From Atopsyche davidsoni (lineage: Eukaryota; Arthropoda; Insecta; Trichoptera; Hydrobiosidae): DNA of 64,000 nucleotides. Below are positions 13,057-25,900 of this stretch, piece after piece. A model generated the notes under the pieces. The model had not been told where the DNA came from. It worked only from the letters and a program-made list of their open reading frames with translations, and searched no databases. Location: positions 2,162,001 through 2,226,000 of the forward strand of contig JAILWY010000008.1 in assembly GCA_022113835.1 (NCBI GenBank), written 5' to 3'. A program made the translations under genes and the position numbers. Numbering within the stretch: the first letter of the stretch is position 1; each line of letters opens with the position of its first letter.

Positions 13057-16000
13057 CTATTTGAATGTGGTGAAGTTAAGACAACTGAAACCGGAAGACT
13101 CGACAGGAGAGTAAGTCGAGCGGGTGATTACGGGAGTTTCAGATTGAAGAGCATCACTCGGCCCGCCTCGGCTCTTGGCACTTAGGATGTTGCGACCAGC
13201 TTTCGGATATTGGTGGTTGTCACATTGATTTTTGCGTCTGGAATGAGAAATGGAATCTATAAATAAACCTGGTGAGAGCAATGAAAATGTCTGACTGAAG
13301 TATGACCTATTATGAGATTTAAGGACCGGTGCTATTAGACGGGTGGACTCCGAGGTTTTTCAACCTTCAGAGAATATTTTACTAAAATAAGTGAAATTAA
13401 TTATTGATTTTCTTTTCAGTTTTCACGGGTTGGTTAATTTTATAAAAATATATAACATATTCATACGTTCTGGAAAAAGATGGCAAGTCAAAACATTTCC
13501 CAAATTTTAAGCAATACACTTGCAATTATAATAGTGAATGCAGCTTCGAATATTTACAAAACATACCCAGCCATTAAATGAGAAAATGAAGGATAAATCC
13601 AATACACGTTAGAACAAAAAAAAAAAAAAAAACTTATTTGTTAAAATGGCGGATGGGTGTTAAAAGACAAAAATCAATATAAGCATATATTGGATCTAAT
13701 TAATAATAAAGCGTAAAAAAGAATGAAGTTATGCAGTAAAACAGGATCACAATTCCGTTAAAAACAAAATACCTCAACTATATTCATCAAGCATTAATTT
13801 CCTGCCGGAAAAAGTCTGCGACTAGATTAGAATAATGCTAAAGGCAACAACATGCGTTTAGGAGTGGTGTATGGTTGTTAGTGGAGTGTGGTGAGGGCAT
13901 GCTATGTATGAAAGGTTAACTAAATGTACGGCATGCTTTTGTTATTTAAAAATTTCAGACCTTAATAACAAAAGCAAACCTTATAACAAGATTTTCATAC
14001 TTTGCACGCCCTCACTGGTTGTTAGTGACAGGTGGTTTACCGATGGCCGGAGCGGGCACGTCCGCCTTGAGCTTGGTGGGTGAGCCCGAGGTGGTATCGG
14101 GAGAGGAGGTGCCACTCTCATCAGCTGCCGATGCCGCCACGGCCGCCGCTGGGCCGGCCTTGGCTGGTGCTCCATTCTGATTCTAAAATTGGGTACATCA
14201 CAATTAAATTCATCAATTATACGAGACCATCAATTTCACTTACAGATAAAGGTGGTGTTCGCATTCTATCTGTCAATGCCAACTTATTTAGCCGAAGCCA
14301 GAACATTCAACTGACCTTTTTGAAGAAGATCGTTCAAGAAAGTACTTACTTTAACAGGCCTGGGTCTAGGTGCTCTGGGTTTGGGGCCCTTGGGTTCCTT
14401 CGCAGGGTCAAAGTGGCAGTCCAGGATATCTACTAAGTCTTTCACTTGGTCTTCTTTGGCGGATACTTTGAGACAGGCCAGCTGATTTTCCAGTCCTTTA
14501 AAAGAGTAGTAATTAGACATCAGGCTCAGACTGATATATTCCATTCTATGTGAAGTAAACGGAAGGGGTACCTGTGAGCTTGTCAGTCTCCCAAACACTC
14601 TTGAGTTTTTGATAGTCCAAGTCGGCCTCCACGAGCAGGCGGCGCAGCGTGGCGGCTCGCAGTCTCTCTTCCCGGGAGGTGCGTATTAGCAGAGGACCAA
14701 ACACTGGCCTGAAAATCCAAACTTCCGTTAAACACAGATGTCCCCAATGTTTAATATCATTAATCCAAGGTTTGAAAGACCATAATGATTTGCTGAAGTG
14801 ACGCTCGATTCATTGAGACCAGTACCTGAAGGCATTCTGCTTGTCGAGTAGCTCCTTGAGAGAGAAGAGTTCCTTCATCTCCTTGTCTGTGGAGCGAGTG
14901 TAGGCGCGGACGACCTCGGCCATGTTCTTCTTGCTGGCACTGGATGCATCTCCGGTCCCTGCCACCAGCTCCTGCTGCTCTCCTGTAACATCCACATTGA
15001 GAATTACATTTGAGCAAGTGGCAGAAAACCAAACCAAATGTCCCATTTCATTGGTATTTTTGTTCTTGAATTAAGTGCAGAGAAAATTTAAGCGTAGTCT
15101 CCTCTTTTTAGATATGAAGATTTAAGAGACTACTATATAATTATGCTATCTGATAGGTCAAACTTTTGCATCTATAAATATTAGACTAGGCAAATTTACC
15201 ATGTTTACTAAACATGTATATATCAGGTATTTTAAGAAGTTGGCATTCATTAGCTTTGCAGGGTAGTGTAGATAAGATGAATACTTTTTAGTGAAAAATA
15301 CAATTTACATTTATCAGCACTCCATTTAGATAAGAAACAAGTCTACCTTCACTCTGTATTTTTAATAAATTATCAAATACGCTCCGAGCAGAATCAAAAA
15401 TTTGTAAATATTTAGTACAATCTTTGAGGTTATCTGAATCGGAGAGATTAGGATGTCACCTATATGTGCGATTCGAGCGTGCCGTTGATAATTTGTGTGA
15501 CAGATAAAAAGTAAAAAATATGCAAGATAAAACAGAATAAAAAACAATATAGATTGAATAGATTAACAATTGTTGGTTATCTTTACCTTCAGAGAGATGC
15601 TGTGCCACCTTGTAAGCTGCGGAGGCCCTCTCAGCGGCACTCTCTAAGGCCCAGTCGGCGTCCAGGAGCACCTTGGCCATCACGCGTAGGCCAAAGGACT
15701 TCACAGTCACGCTACACTTATCAGCTGCCAGTGCCTGCCCGTCCGCGAAACCGGATACAATGGATTTAAATTTGTCGGTGAGGTTATGTCTAGGGATAAG
15801 AAAATTACTCCAGTTAGCTGTGACAAACAATAATTTATAGTTGACTGGATTAACGGTTTGATTTTTAATTCATTGAAATATATTAGCGATATTCTAACTA
15901 TCCCAACAAAGGAACAATAAGCTCAGATGTCAAAAAATAACAAGTAAATATTTGATGATAGTCAGACAGAAAATTGAGGCTCCGATATGGAACTGTAAGC

Positions 16001-17625
16001 ATGATATAAAATAAGTGATTATTTTTTTCCATGGTGGGATATTATTAGTTAGTGTGAGTTACCTGCGAAGGGCTTCTAATAGCATAGGGGGGGTGACTTT
16101 CTTGGGCTCGTGGAGAACGAGGATGACACCGTCCGAGTCCCCTTTTTGCTTTTGTAACCAGTCCAGGAATTCTGTTAGTGCGGATATTTCTGATTTTGTT
16201 TTTAAAACCTGAAAAATTGTTTACAAAAAATCAATGAAGCCTCTCAACTAATGTATTCGATAATTTGAGAAGTCATACAAAGCTAATAAATATGACAAAA
16301 AAATTGGGAAATACATTTAAATATCAAATTCTCTGCGTTATCAACAACTTCAAGGTATATACAAGTGTAATTATGCAAAAAATATTCATGTATGCATTGG
16401 TGTGCGAGTTACACTAATCAAGTACCAAGATATCAACGATAAATTAGCTTAAACATGGAAACAGTAGGAGAATATTTATATTTAAGCAATAAAATTAAGA
16501 GTTGAGCTTGATCCTTAATATTTTAATGCAATTTAGTCAAAACAATTAACATTTCTAGAATGAGTTCTGCATATAAGTATTGGTGTTTACCTTATTAGAT
16601 ATATTGTCCTTAAGCATTCTGTAGCGGCCGATGGTGACAACACGGATGTTGTGGCGGCGCCGGGCCCCCGGGTTCAGGTTGCCATGGGGCATTATGTATT
16701 GGGAGAATTCTAAGTCAGGAGTGTACGCTCCTATTTGGCAGATCTGGAAAAACAATCACAATCAATCAATTCTCAAATTTATGAAGTGTCAAATTAAATT
16801 TCAACAGTTTTTTTAAACTTTAAAGAATAAATAGTTTTTGTGGTAGCATATTCATAAAGCTGATAATTGCCTGGCAGAATAAGTAAGTGTAATCTAGAAT
16901 AACGCAAAATTGAGAAATAATGATGCTGTATTGGGTACATTGTAACAATACACATATTTAAACCATAAAAAATGTTGTACATAATAAAATCATTAATTTA
17001 TAGCAGTAAACATATTCATTATAAAAATGTAACTAAGTAAGTATATGATAATACTAAAAAAAAAAAAAAACTTTTATTTACAATTTAATCAATGAGGGAG
17101 AACTTAAGCAACAAATGGTAACAAGCAAATATTATTTCAATGGTATTTTTTCAATAAAATTAATTGGAGTTATTTTTTTAGTAAAAGTACTAAAACTAAG
17201 TATTGATTTTGATTGCAAGCTAAGATTTAATGTTCAACGCAGGTTTCAAATTTTTCAATCGTTTGAAATATATTTTTAAAGAAATTAAGTTTACTTATCA
17301 AGGATTGAAAATACTGAGTAGATGTCGAGGGAACTACAAGGACATTTATGCAAGTAATTATGCACAACATTCTATGATTCATTTTAAAGCAAAGAGAAAT
17401 GTCATCTCTATAGTACTTAATTGTTAAAATTGTATCTATATAGTAAAAATACCGCTGAGTTAGGTGAACGAGGGTGGTAATTACCTCATCTATGAGCCGC
17501 CTGCCAGTGGTATCCATGTCCCAGCCCACAAGGGTGTAGTTGCCAGCGGGCAGGTCTCCCAACGCCGGCGCAGCCGCAGGGGCGGCCGTGCTCCCTGGAC
17601 TTCCATTCACTGCCGTCGGCACCAT
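13057..17625 (-). CDS. exu: Maternal protein exuperantia, nine coding exons
   Basis: In flies Exu is a germline RNA-binding protein needed for bicoid mRNA localisation; it has a catalytically inactive EXO-like fold and a SAM-like domain. Exons (minus): 17625-17485, 16743-16591, 16208-16063, 15789-15587, 14982-14826, 14708-14572, 14495-14350, 14176-14016, 13237-13057. Phases agree and give 474 aa. The EXO-like region starts with LPAGNYTLVGWDMDTTGRRL (25-44), then YIMPHGNLNPGARRRHNIRV, KSEISALTEFLDWL and ILVLHEPKKVTPPMLLEAL. Later landmarks are NAFRPVFGPL and DLVDILDCHFDPAKEPKGPK, ahead of a Pro/Ala/Ser tail. Exon 8 can also be read through its donor to TGA at 14014-14012, giving 415 aa. The longer form is nearer the fly length of about 530 aa. 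ATG 17625 lies two bases after an acceptor, so the 5' UTR is split. Confidence 0.9.
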
Positions 17626-19933
17626 TCTGGAATAACTTCAGTCTTGATAAAACATTCTTTGACCAAAAAAGGTGCCATATTGTACAGAAAAACTGAGCCA
17701 GTGCAAGATGTATGCTTTCAGGATAAAGAATATATGAATGACATATTTTCCTAAATAATATACTAACAAGTAGATTGAGAATATTAAAAATAATGAAACA
17801 TAATCAGTACTTATTTTATTCAAGGCAATATTATTTAAAATTAATCTTCTTATCATTTCAAAACACTGTTTTTTTAACAATATGTAATCATACACCAGTA
17901 TAAACTGTTTTCGACCAAACTGTAAAAGTAAACAGGATCAGTCTGGGATTTACCTACTAGGAAAGGTACGAAGTGAAGATCTCTTGGTCAATCGTCGTAA
18001 CCACTAAGTCAAAAAATCCTGAAGGTAAACAAGAGATATATTGATCTAATTATAGCTTTATGTAACAGTCTACGGAATGTATCCTTTCATAATTATAATA
18101 GTTTTGGAAGTTAGTAAAAATAAACAAATGGTATACTTTTTTCTGGATACTCAACACTGGGTTTAAAAATAATTATATCTTTGTTATTAAACTAGTTTGT
18201 TGGCAGTCAGCATTTTGTGTAATGAACATTAAGCATTATGTTGCAATGTACGTACGTGATCACAAGGAAATATGATAGTAAAACTAACGATTATTCATCC
18301 AAAAATCACACTGATTGTGCACAAACTGTACTGTGGAAGAGTTCACAGTCTAGTGAAATTGTATTTCATATTTATATTTTTTTTCCTTCATAATTTTAAT
18401 CTTTTAATAGTGATTATCTTTGTTAAGATTAGAATGGTTGTATTTCCTCATCTTATCAATATGTTAAGATATCTTCAGATATTATTATGATAAAATCAAT
18501 TTTTTAACTGAAGGATCACACGTGAATGTTCAGGTGTGTTGTAGTTTCTTTCCAAAATAATATTTGTTTCGGTAGTGAGAGTAGAATTTTGAACAGATTG
18601 AAATATACAACCAGATTGCAAAGGCGCATTCTACTGATAATTTAGTAGGACAAATTGCGTCTACAAAAAACTCTTAAAAAAACAGCAAATGAAGTAGAAT
18701 ATGAATATTTTTTTAATTAAATAACAGACACTCAGCTATAAGTAATCATTTTCCAACTTATGCTAATGAAGAATTGTATTAAATATTACGAGCTGAATTA
18801 GTTTTTTTATGTTTGATATAAATGAGGCCAAAAGAATGTAGGATGAATCATTACTAAACAACAGACTCAGTACTTCAAATAGAAATGAGTAACAAACAAA
18901 ATAATGTGTGAATATTGCTCCGACAATAGCTTACATTTAGAAGTTAAAAAGGTAATACTAGATCAAATTAAAAAAAAAACTTTCACTATTTTGTGGGCAA
19001 GCGACTTGAAGAGTATAATTTTAAGTCATGCTCATGGACACACAGTAGCAATGACATTACAAATTAGAGTAAATCATTATGGTTTCATAATCTTAGGCAT
19101 TGAAACCTACTTATATGGTTTCTTTGTGAGCATTTCGGTTCAAGCTTGTGTTTGTCTGGCCATAAATTAACGCCTGTAAAAATAAGCTCAGAAAAGAGTG
19201 TGCAAATTAGAGATAGAGTATTAGTAATTGGACACATGGAAGTAATAAAATAATGTCAATATTATTTTTAACGAATTCATTCTACCGTATTTAATCGGAA
19301 ACGTTATAAACATTCTTATTATTTACAGTTTTTTTTAAATTCTCGTATATTTTACACACGCCCTAGTACCTGCGAATACATTGGTAATATTGACATATCT
19401 AATTAAACGATTTAATCAATTAATTTAGAATACTTAAGTGATTATAATATTTAAAAAAAACTTCAAAGTCAACTGAATAACGGCAGATACCTAGACACAT
19501 TGCTTGGGATTTTTCCGAGCTAGTCCAGACATAACCTGCAAATGTGCAAATTTTTCAATGCAGTATTTTTTGATGATTACTGAAATAATCGATTTGAAAA
19601 ACGGTTCAATATGAAAACTTAATACTCAACATGCGATGATCGGTGGACATCCGTGCACAAACGCGTAAACACAACCGGTCAATATTTAATACCACCGCAG
19701 AGCGGCTTTCGTCTACAAAAACAACTGTCAAAATATATCACAAGTTACAGCTTAGGAACGAGAAAATTAGTAAATTAACGTAGTTTATCAGAGAGTTCAC
19801 TCGCCGGAGTGCAAACAAAACATAAAATACTAAAATACGCACCGAATAATCGCAATAAATGACACGTGGCGTTGATTTTTTCGCATAATTCACAGCCCCG
19901 CCCCTCATACATATATACGGTAGAAATACTCAC
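17626..19933 (-). other. Probable 5' UTR intron of exuperantia
   Basis: Lies between the donor at 19934 and the acceptor adjoining the exu start codon. AT-rich, no recognised gene or mobile element. The ORF at 18904-19170 lacks any recognisable motif. Confidence 0.45.
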
Positions 19934-20250
19934 GTTTGCAATGCGGAGCGGGCTTCGACGATGCTTTGCGGGTAGACGGGAATGTCGGCGACGTTTTCAG
20001 CTAGCGAGACGTTGCAATCAAGGCTGTATTTCCGTGCAATCTGCGGCCCCGCGGTGAGATACTCGCCAGCACGTGTGCGTCGGGAGGGCAACCTACAATT
20101 CGCTCTGCCCCGCCGCGGCCGTGCTCGCACATGCCCGCGCCGCGTGCGCTCGCGAACACCCCCGCCGCGCGCGTCCTCGAGCACCTCCACCGCGAGCGCC
20201 TGCGAACACGCCCGCCGAGGCGCGCCGTCACGTCAAACCAAACCGAATCA
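19934..20250 (-). promoter_or_regulatory. GC-rich first exon / promoter region of exuperantia
   Basis: A CpG-rich block in AT-rich DNA ends with a good minus-strand donor, AAC|GTGAGT, at 19934. It would splice across 2.3 kb to the acceptor TTATTCCAG just before the exu ATG (17625). Inside it are imperfect repeats around GCGAACACSCCCGCCG. One frame is open for 86 codons from an ATG at 20190 and joins the exu ATG in frame (see findings). I take it as a non-coding first exon plus core promoter, with a translated extension as the less likely reading. Confidence 0.55.
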
Positions 20251-20768
20251 ATTCAAATTACGAACAGAAGTGACACAGCTATGGTTACGTACAATGCTTT
20301 GCGACATTTCACTGAACACATATTTATGCTGGACCAGTCTTAGGTACTCCCGACTTGCAGCCGATGGCATAAGCTCCGCATCCATCACCTCCTTTCCTTC
20401 GATTTTTCCTTAACTGTAGTAGGGTATATTTATTGTTTCGACGTCTTTCTTTGCGCATTCCATGCAAGACTCTGCACAGGTACCGCATGTCACTGTCACA
20501 CACGCAGCATTATCGTCGGACCCAATTGATTTGAGACGCTTGTAATATGTCAAGTTGCTGATTGATCTTTAAGTTACCTAAGCAGTGAAAAAAAACAAGA
20601 TTCTTTGTTTTATTTTATATTAATTTACAATAGTAGTAAGTACTGTGTGTGGCTGTCCGCTGATTCTGCGCGCAGGTTTAGGTGGTAGCACCCATTGATT
20701 TCTCTATTTTCGTTATTGAATTTGTGTAGGTAATATATATGTGATTTTTTCACATATTAATTTTATTG

Positions 20769-20812
20769 GTGACCGGTTTCGTCAACCTTTCCCGCTGGCA
20801 TTGTCAAACTGA
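20769..20812 (-). repeat. Ribozyme-like family member, damaged
   Basis: The minus strand reads GTTTGACAATGCCAGC, a loop, GGTTGACGAAACCGGTCACC. It matches the layout of the intact copy at 37.8 kb (core, stem II, GAAA, palindromic ACCGGT, C) but with TTGACAA in the core and a mismatched stem II. Only one arm is present here. Confidence 0.6.
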
Positions 20813-22572
20813 GTCACCGAGGTAACGTATGTTTTATTACTAAAACAATGGCTAAACAATGAAACATTACATCTTCAGTGAACGAAAATTTGCGAATCAT
20901 GGCAGTTGCCTGAAAATACAATACTTTGAGAACTATGAAACTACTTTGAAATTATAACCGACATGAGAAGTTACACGTTTCATTTTAATTTTCAGTTAAT
21001 ATGCTAATGGGCGTTTTATTTCAGCACAAAAGCGTTGTCTGCATTGAAATAGTACGAGTAGTATATCGTATGAAAATTAATAAATTAGTTAAATATTTCT
21101 GCTATCCACGCGATCGTCATGTTTTCTTTTTTAATATGCCCTACATTATAGAAAAAAAAAAAGCCCTCTCCGAATACGATAATTTTAATTTCTTCCCCTA
21201 GCGAATAAACCTCTAAAATTCATAATAATCTTAAATGAAACCTCAATGTTTATTTCTGGCAAGTATTAATATTATATAGGTCAATTCGACTTCATAAATT
21301 AATGTATGGTATCTTGCAAGTAATTAAACAGATCTTCAAAAGCTTTCAGAGTAAAAAAAAAAATCTCTCAAATATTCACTTCAGACTTGCAATGCTTCAT
21401 AGTTTAGCTTATTTTTATATTTTAGTCAAAGATTCATTAGTATGAACCAACCAATCTGTGTATATTTAAGTATATATAAAACAAAAACCTGAAGCTACGA
21501 GTATTTTTAATACTCACTTTAAACTTTAGTTTATATTTTAATTGCATTTAATTTCATTCATTCGTCTGAGACCTTTTGATGCAAGCAAATTTTCAAAAGT
21601 TCGTCGCTCTTCATTAGCACGCAAGTAATGAGAAAATAATTTACCGAGACTGTTTTCCAGATGCTAATTGAACTTGTCTAATTATTTTAATGCACAACGC
21701 TACAAAGTACAATCTTTCGACACAATATATATTAAAAAAAAATTATACCAGCAGTGTTTTCGATACTTGCGTCTCTTATTTAAACAAATAGTGTTTTCTA
21801 TCTTCACATTTTGGACATTTGTCGTGTAACAATATTCCATACAAGTACACAGTTCAGCATTATTCGAGCGCTTGTTTATTACAATATAATTATTTATTTA
21901 CAGCAGGTAATTAGCGGCGGGCGATACATTAAACAGCATGAATGTCAAACAACCGCACCGAAAACAAACACAAAACACAACAATGTCACTATTGCAATTA
22001 ATATAGCACTAATTTAAGCATGATTATTGTCACTAGCCATCGGGGCTCGAATGAGCATTTGGAGGTGTACGAGATGAATAATACATTTTATTGGATCTCC
22101 GCTTTCACATGCTCGTCTCACTGTTCCCATTCATGTCGTATTGAAATATTTACCGTCGATTTAATTATCCAATAATGAGCAACTGACTCCAAGCACTGGC
22201 CGAAAAGTTCAGATCGATCCATCGACTTTTTTCAATCAACAAAAATTCTGTAAGTACATTTAATCAGCACCGAGTCTCTTTGCATTGCAGAGTCGTTTTA
22301 AAATTGATTCATTCTGTAGCAATCGACAATACTGCGATTTACAAAGGCCGATTTTGGTTTTCGTGATTTTTTCTAGAGAATCTAGATTGCAGCTCAAATT
22401 GGCATCATTGCTCCTAATGGTTCGGTTTGAATATGTATGTACGAGTATACATGGTAGGGTCACCTCCGAGTTCCGGAAGATCGGTCAGACTGAGAGGCGA
22501 TTCCAGAGTTGTCCGATGGATCGGGCTCGGTCAATTTGAAAATTTGAAATGTTGTCAATTTAGCAGCAGGTT

Positions 22573-22624
22573 GGAGCTCGGCTGGAACTCGGCTGGAGCT
22601 CGGCTGGAGCTCGGTTGGAGCCGG
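22573..22624. repeat. 11-bp tandem repeat, unit GGAGCTCGGCT
   Basis: Four to five near-identical units in a row, the last two degenerating to GGTTGGAGCCGG. It lies 8 bp beyond the stop codon of the 22633-22941 exon, in its presumed 3' UTR. Confidence 0.8.
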
Positions 22625-22632
22625 TGGCCGCG

Positions 22633-22941
22633 TCACGTCCTCCGGTTGAGGTTCTCCAGCACGAGGCGCACGTCCACGGTGGCTCCCCGCCAGCGGCGCC
22701 AGACGGCCAGGTGGTCGCGCCACAGCAGGTAGGCCGTGACTGCGTAGCCGCACAGCACCGTGGCCAGCAGCAGGTCCATGAGCGCCTCCGTCAGCGAGCG
22801 CGACACGCCCACGCGCCCGCCCTGCACCACCAGGTAGCGCGAGCTCAGCACGCAGCACGCCACCAGCCCCGTCGTCACCACCGACAGCACCCAGAAGAAC
22901 AGGCAGTCCGTCTGCACCGACACGCTCGTCAACATCAACAT
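22633..22941 (-). CDS. Two-TM C-terminal exon, probably of the MARCH gene
   Basis: A 102-residue GC-rich open frame, with an in-frame TGA two codons before its ATG. TM1 is about residues 13-35 (CLFFWVLSVVTTGLVACCVL) and TM2 about 52-74 (LMDLLLATVLCGYAVTAYLL). A basic, Trp-rich tail follows. TM spacing and the tail resemble the C-terminal half of MARCH2/3 proteins, and the phase fits the upstream RING exon if splicing is at AG|ATG (22941) or CAG|ACG (about 22911). A longer overlapping minus-strand frame (22460-22948) is Gly/Ala/Arg-rich and looks like a shadow. If unlinked to MARCH, this would be a small two-TM protein of unknown function. Confidence 0.55.
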   Translation of the reverse strand: MLMLTSVSVQTDCLFFWVLSVVTTGLVACCVLSSRYLVVQGGRVGVSRSLTEALMDLLLATVLCGYAVTAYLLWRDHLAVWRRWRGATVDVRLVLENLNRRT

Positions 22942-25900
22942 CTCTCAACTCGACTCTCTACAGTCTACAGCATAGGCTCCCAACCTTTTATTGACCACCG
23001 CCCCCTTGACAAGAAATAAAAATTCCAACGTCCCCCTTTGCGCGAAATAACAGTTATAATTTTTTTTTGTATTTTTTCTACTGCACAAATCAAAAAAATT
23101 TAAATGCAAAATGTTCATTCATTTTCCCTTGGACCCGCCACCGCCCCCTTGGAAAGCTCCAGCGCCCACTGTGAGGAACCTATGCTCTACAGTCTACAAC
23201 AGCATACGAGGGCGGTCCGATAAGTACTTAGACTCACCGCCTGATGGTGCTAGTATCGTAAGAGAGATTTACGGCTACTGTCAAAATTTCACAAGGGATT
23301 CACAAGGTGTGATCTACATTGACTACCTGGAGAAGGGAAAAACGGTCACAGGGCTCTACTATGCTGAATTACAGAAAAAACGGCCCCATTTGGCTAAGAA
23401 AAAAGTGCTCTTCCACCATGACAACGCACCGGCTCACACCTCCTCCGTCGCCACGGCCAAATTGCTCAAATTGCACTACAAACTGCTCCCCCATCCACGT
23501 TATTCTCCAGATTTGGCCCCGTGCGAATTTTTTTTGTTTCCAAACTTGAAAAAGTCACTCGCCGGGCATAAATTTAAGTCGAATGAGGAGCTCATCGCCG
23601 CCACGGAGGCCTACTTTGCATACCTCGAGAAAACGTATTTTTCAGATGGGTTAAAGAAGTTGGAGCATCGCCGGGTCAAGTGTATCGAGCTAAAAGGAGA
23701 CTATTTTGAGAAATAAATCGCCACTTTTCCAAAATTTCGTTTTTCTTTTGTAGGCTAAGAAGTACTTATCGGACCGCCCTCGTATCTCTGCTTCTCCATT
23801 TTTGGAGAAGCGGAGAGCCCCGCGTCTGCTCGGCGCTCATCCCCGATCTAACTTCAGCCCGGATCACTTTTATCGACTTGTATTGTGTAGCATGTTGGAA
23901 AGTGAAATTTTTAAAAATAATATTCAACTAATTTGCAATAAACATCAAACACATTTGGAGCCAAATTCACAATGCCGGGCTGAGGGTAGATAAGAAGGAC
24001 GGCAGATGGTAAGTCTAAAAAAAAATCACATGAGAATCATAAAATACGATTAAAATTAATTTAATATAATATCAGCTTCATCGTATCGAGTTTGTAGGTT
24101 TTACAAGAAAACAAAACTCAGCTCATTGCATGACATGTTGTGGGGACACTGGGGGAGTTGCCTTTTTGGGGAAGTCATAATATATTAAAATACACACTCT
24201 TGCTCCAATTTAAGCGTACGAAAAGGCGGGTGCCTTTTTTTTTTTTTTTTTGCATAAACACGTTTTATCCGTCAACGGTATCTTCGGCATTGATCGTCCG
24301 CCGAGCCCCGCGGGCCCCTGTCCCCTGTCTCCTGTCTCCTGTCGCCAGGATCCCTTCGATTCTCCCCGTTAACGGGTCCGGGTGGATCAACCTGGATAAG
24401 CAGGATGACAAGGGATGTGCCTCCCCGCGTGTCCAGGTAAATCTCAGGAATATGTCCGACACCCCCGCCCATCGTCGAGCAGCGTTTTAACATTCAAATT
24501 ACTTTGCATTGAAACTATCAAATTCGGAATAATTTGTAATTGAAATCATAAATTTATATATATATATTTCATGATTTTATTAATCCTGTATTGCTCAGAC
24601 AGCTTTGGTAAGAAGTAATGCCGAGGGGTCTGAAGTCACCCCCGGAGCCTCCCCGCGGCTCCCAGGGCCGCGCCATTCATTCACAAAGATTTTAACACAG
24701 TTATTTGGACGGAATGTAATTACTGGATGTTCCAAGAAACTTCAATAACAATAATAGAGCCCGCCGCTCCGGCTGATTGCTCCATTGTGTTATGTTTAAT
24801 TTGCAGTACCCGGCTCGGCGGCGGCGGTGAACCTTTCTTGATTCTGAACAGTCGTTTTCATTATTTTTAAAATTGATCTATGAAATGGCAAACGGATGCG
24901 TTTTGTTTAATTTTTGCGGCGGTTTCTAAAATTACTTATATAATATTTGGCAAATGTCGATGAGCCAAAAAAAATGTTAGCGTCATGGAGAGTTTTGTAA
25001 GGAAATGATTATATAATAATGCTATTGGGCAGCAGCAATACGCAGACTTTTCCTTCCAATATAAAACTGCGATGTAGAAGGACCCAGGAAACTATTTTAC
25101 CCTTAGAGAACCATGAACACTGGCTCAGCATGAGTATATGCTCAGTGAAATGGTCGCCAACCTCCTCTGAGGAGAGGCACTCGACGAAGAAGAAGACACG
25201 TAATTTGTTTAAAACGTTTACGCTGCCTCCGCGGGTTCTAAACTAGCACTCGATATTTGAAAATTCAAATTCAAAATCATTCGTTCCATTCACGCATCTT
25301 CAGAACTAATCCAAATTCGAATTCGTTCTTAATTTGAATTCAGAGTGTTTTTTTTTCAAAATCATTCGTTCCATTCACGCATCTTAAGAACTATTCCAAA
25401 TTCGAATTTCGTTCTTAATTTGAATTCAGAGTGTGTTTTTTTTCAAAATCATTCGTTTCATTCACGCATCTTTAGAACTATTCCAAATTCGAATTTCGTT
25501 CTTAATTTGAATTCCGAGTGTTTTTTTTTTGCCACATAGATAATCACTGCGAGGATTGATCAGTTTGAATAATTTTTTCGACATTTATAAATTTCAAAAC
25601 GCACAAATGTACAAACAAACCTTTACAAATGCTGAAAAAAATTATTCACACCGCGTAGTTTCAAACAATGCAATAATTTGTTTAGCATTGGATCAGATTG
25701 GCGTGCTCGCATTGTGCGCTTATTTTTCAACAAGAGAGCGTAATTTTTAAAATTTAAAACTGGCAAACAATTATTTATTTATTGGTCTGTTATTGAAACA
25801 AAAAAAAACGGGCGAGCGCGATTATGGTGGACGGTGGAGAGCGAGCGATCGTTCCGCTCCGGCTGATTCAATGCGATCACTGTGCAAGTAAATAAATCGG

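Larger units (their letters stand above)
20251..22632. other. Intergenic between exuperantia and the MARCH 3' end
   Basis: AT-rich, with a damaged member of the palindromic ribozyme-like family at about 20730-20822. The left part, 20300-20345, resembles the FTCACTGAGCATAT-type repeat described at 25019. A GC-rich 11-bp tandem repeat sits at 22573-22624 just beyond the MARCH stop codon. No other gene was recognised. Confidence 0.5.

Noticed and set aside
14080..14436. Plus-strand 118-codon ORF over exu exons 7-8
   Set aside because: Antisense of established exu exons.
19982..20413. 143-codon plus-strand ORF in the GC-rich exu promoter block
   Set aside because: Arg/Pro/Ala-rich reading of CpG-rich repeats with no domain; several overlapping frames are open there by composition.
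22460..22948. 162-codon minus-strand ORF overlapping the two-TM exon
   Set aside because: Gly/Ala/Arg-rich composition typical of an off-frame reading of GC-rich coding DNA; the 102-aa frame has coherent TM segments instead.
24140..24490. Plus-strand ORF with GTGTCCAG|GTAAAT donor-like site
   Set aside because: N-terminal half is homopolymer-driven and no family is recognisable; left as an unexplained GC block.
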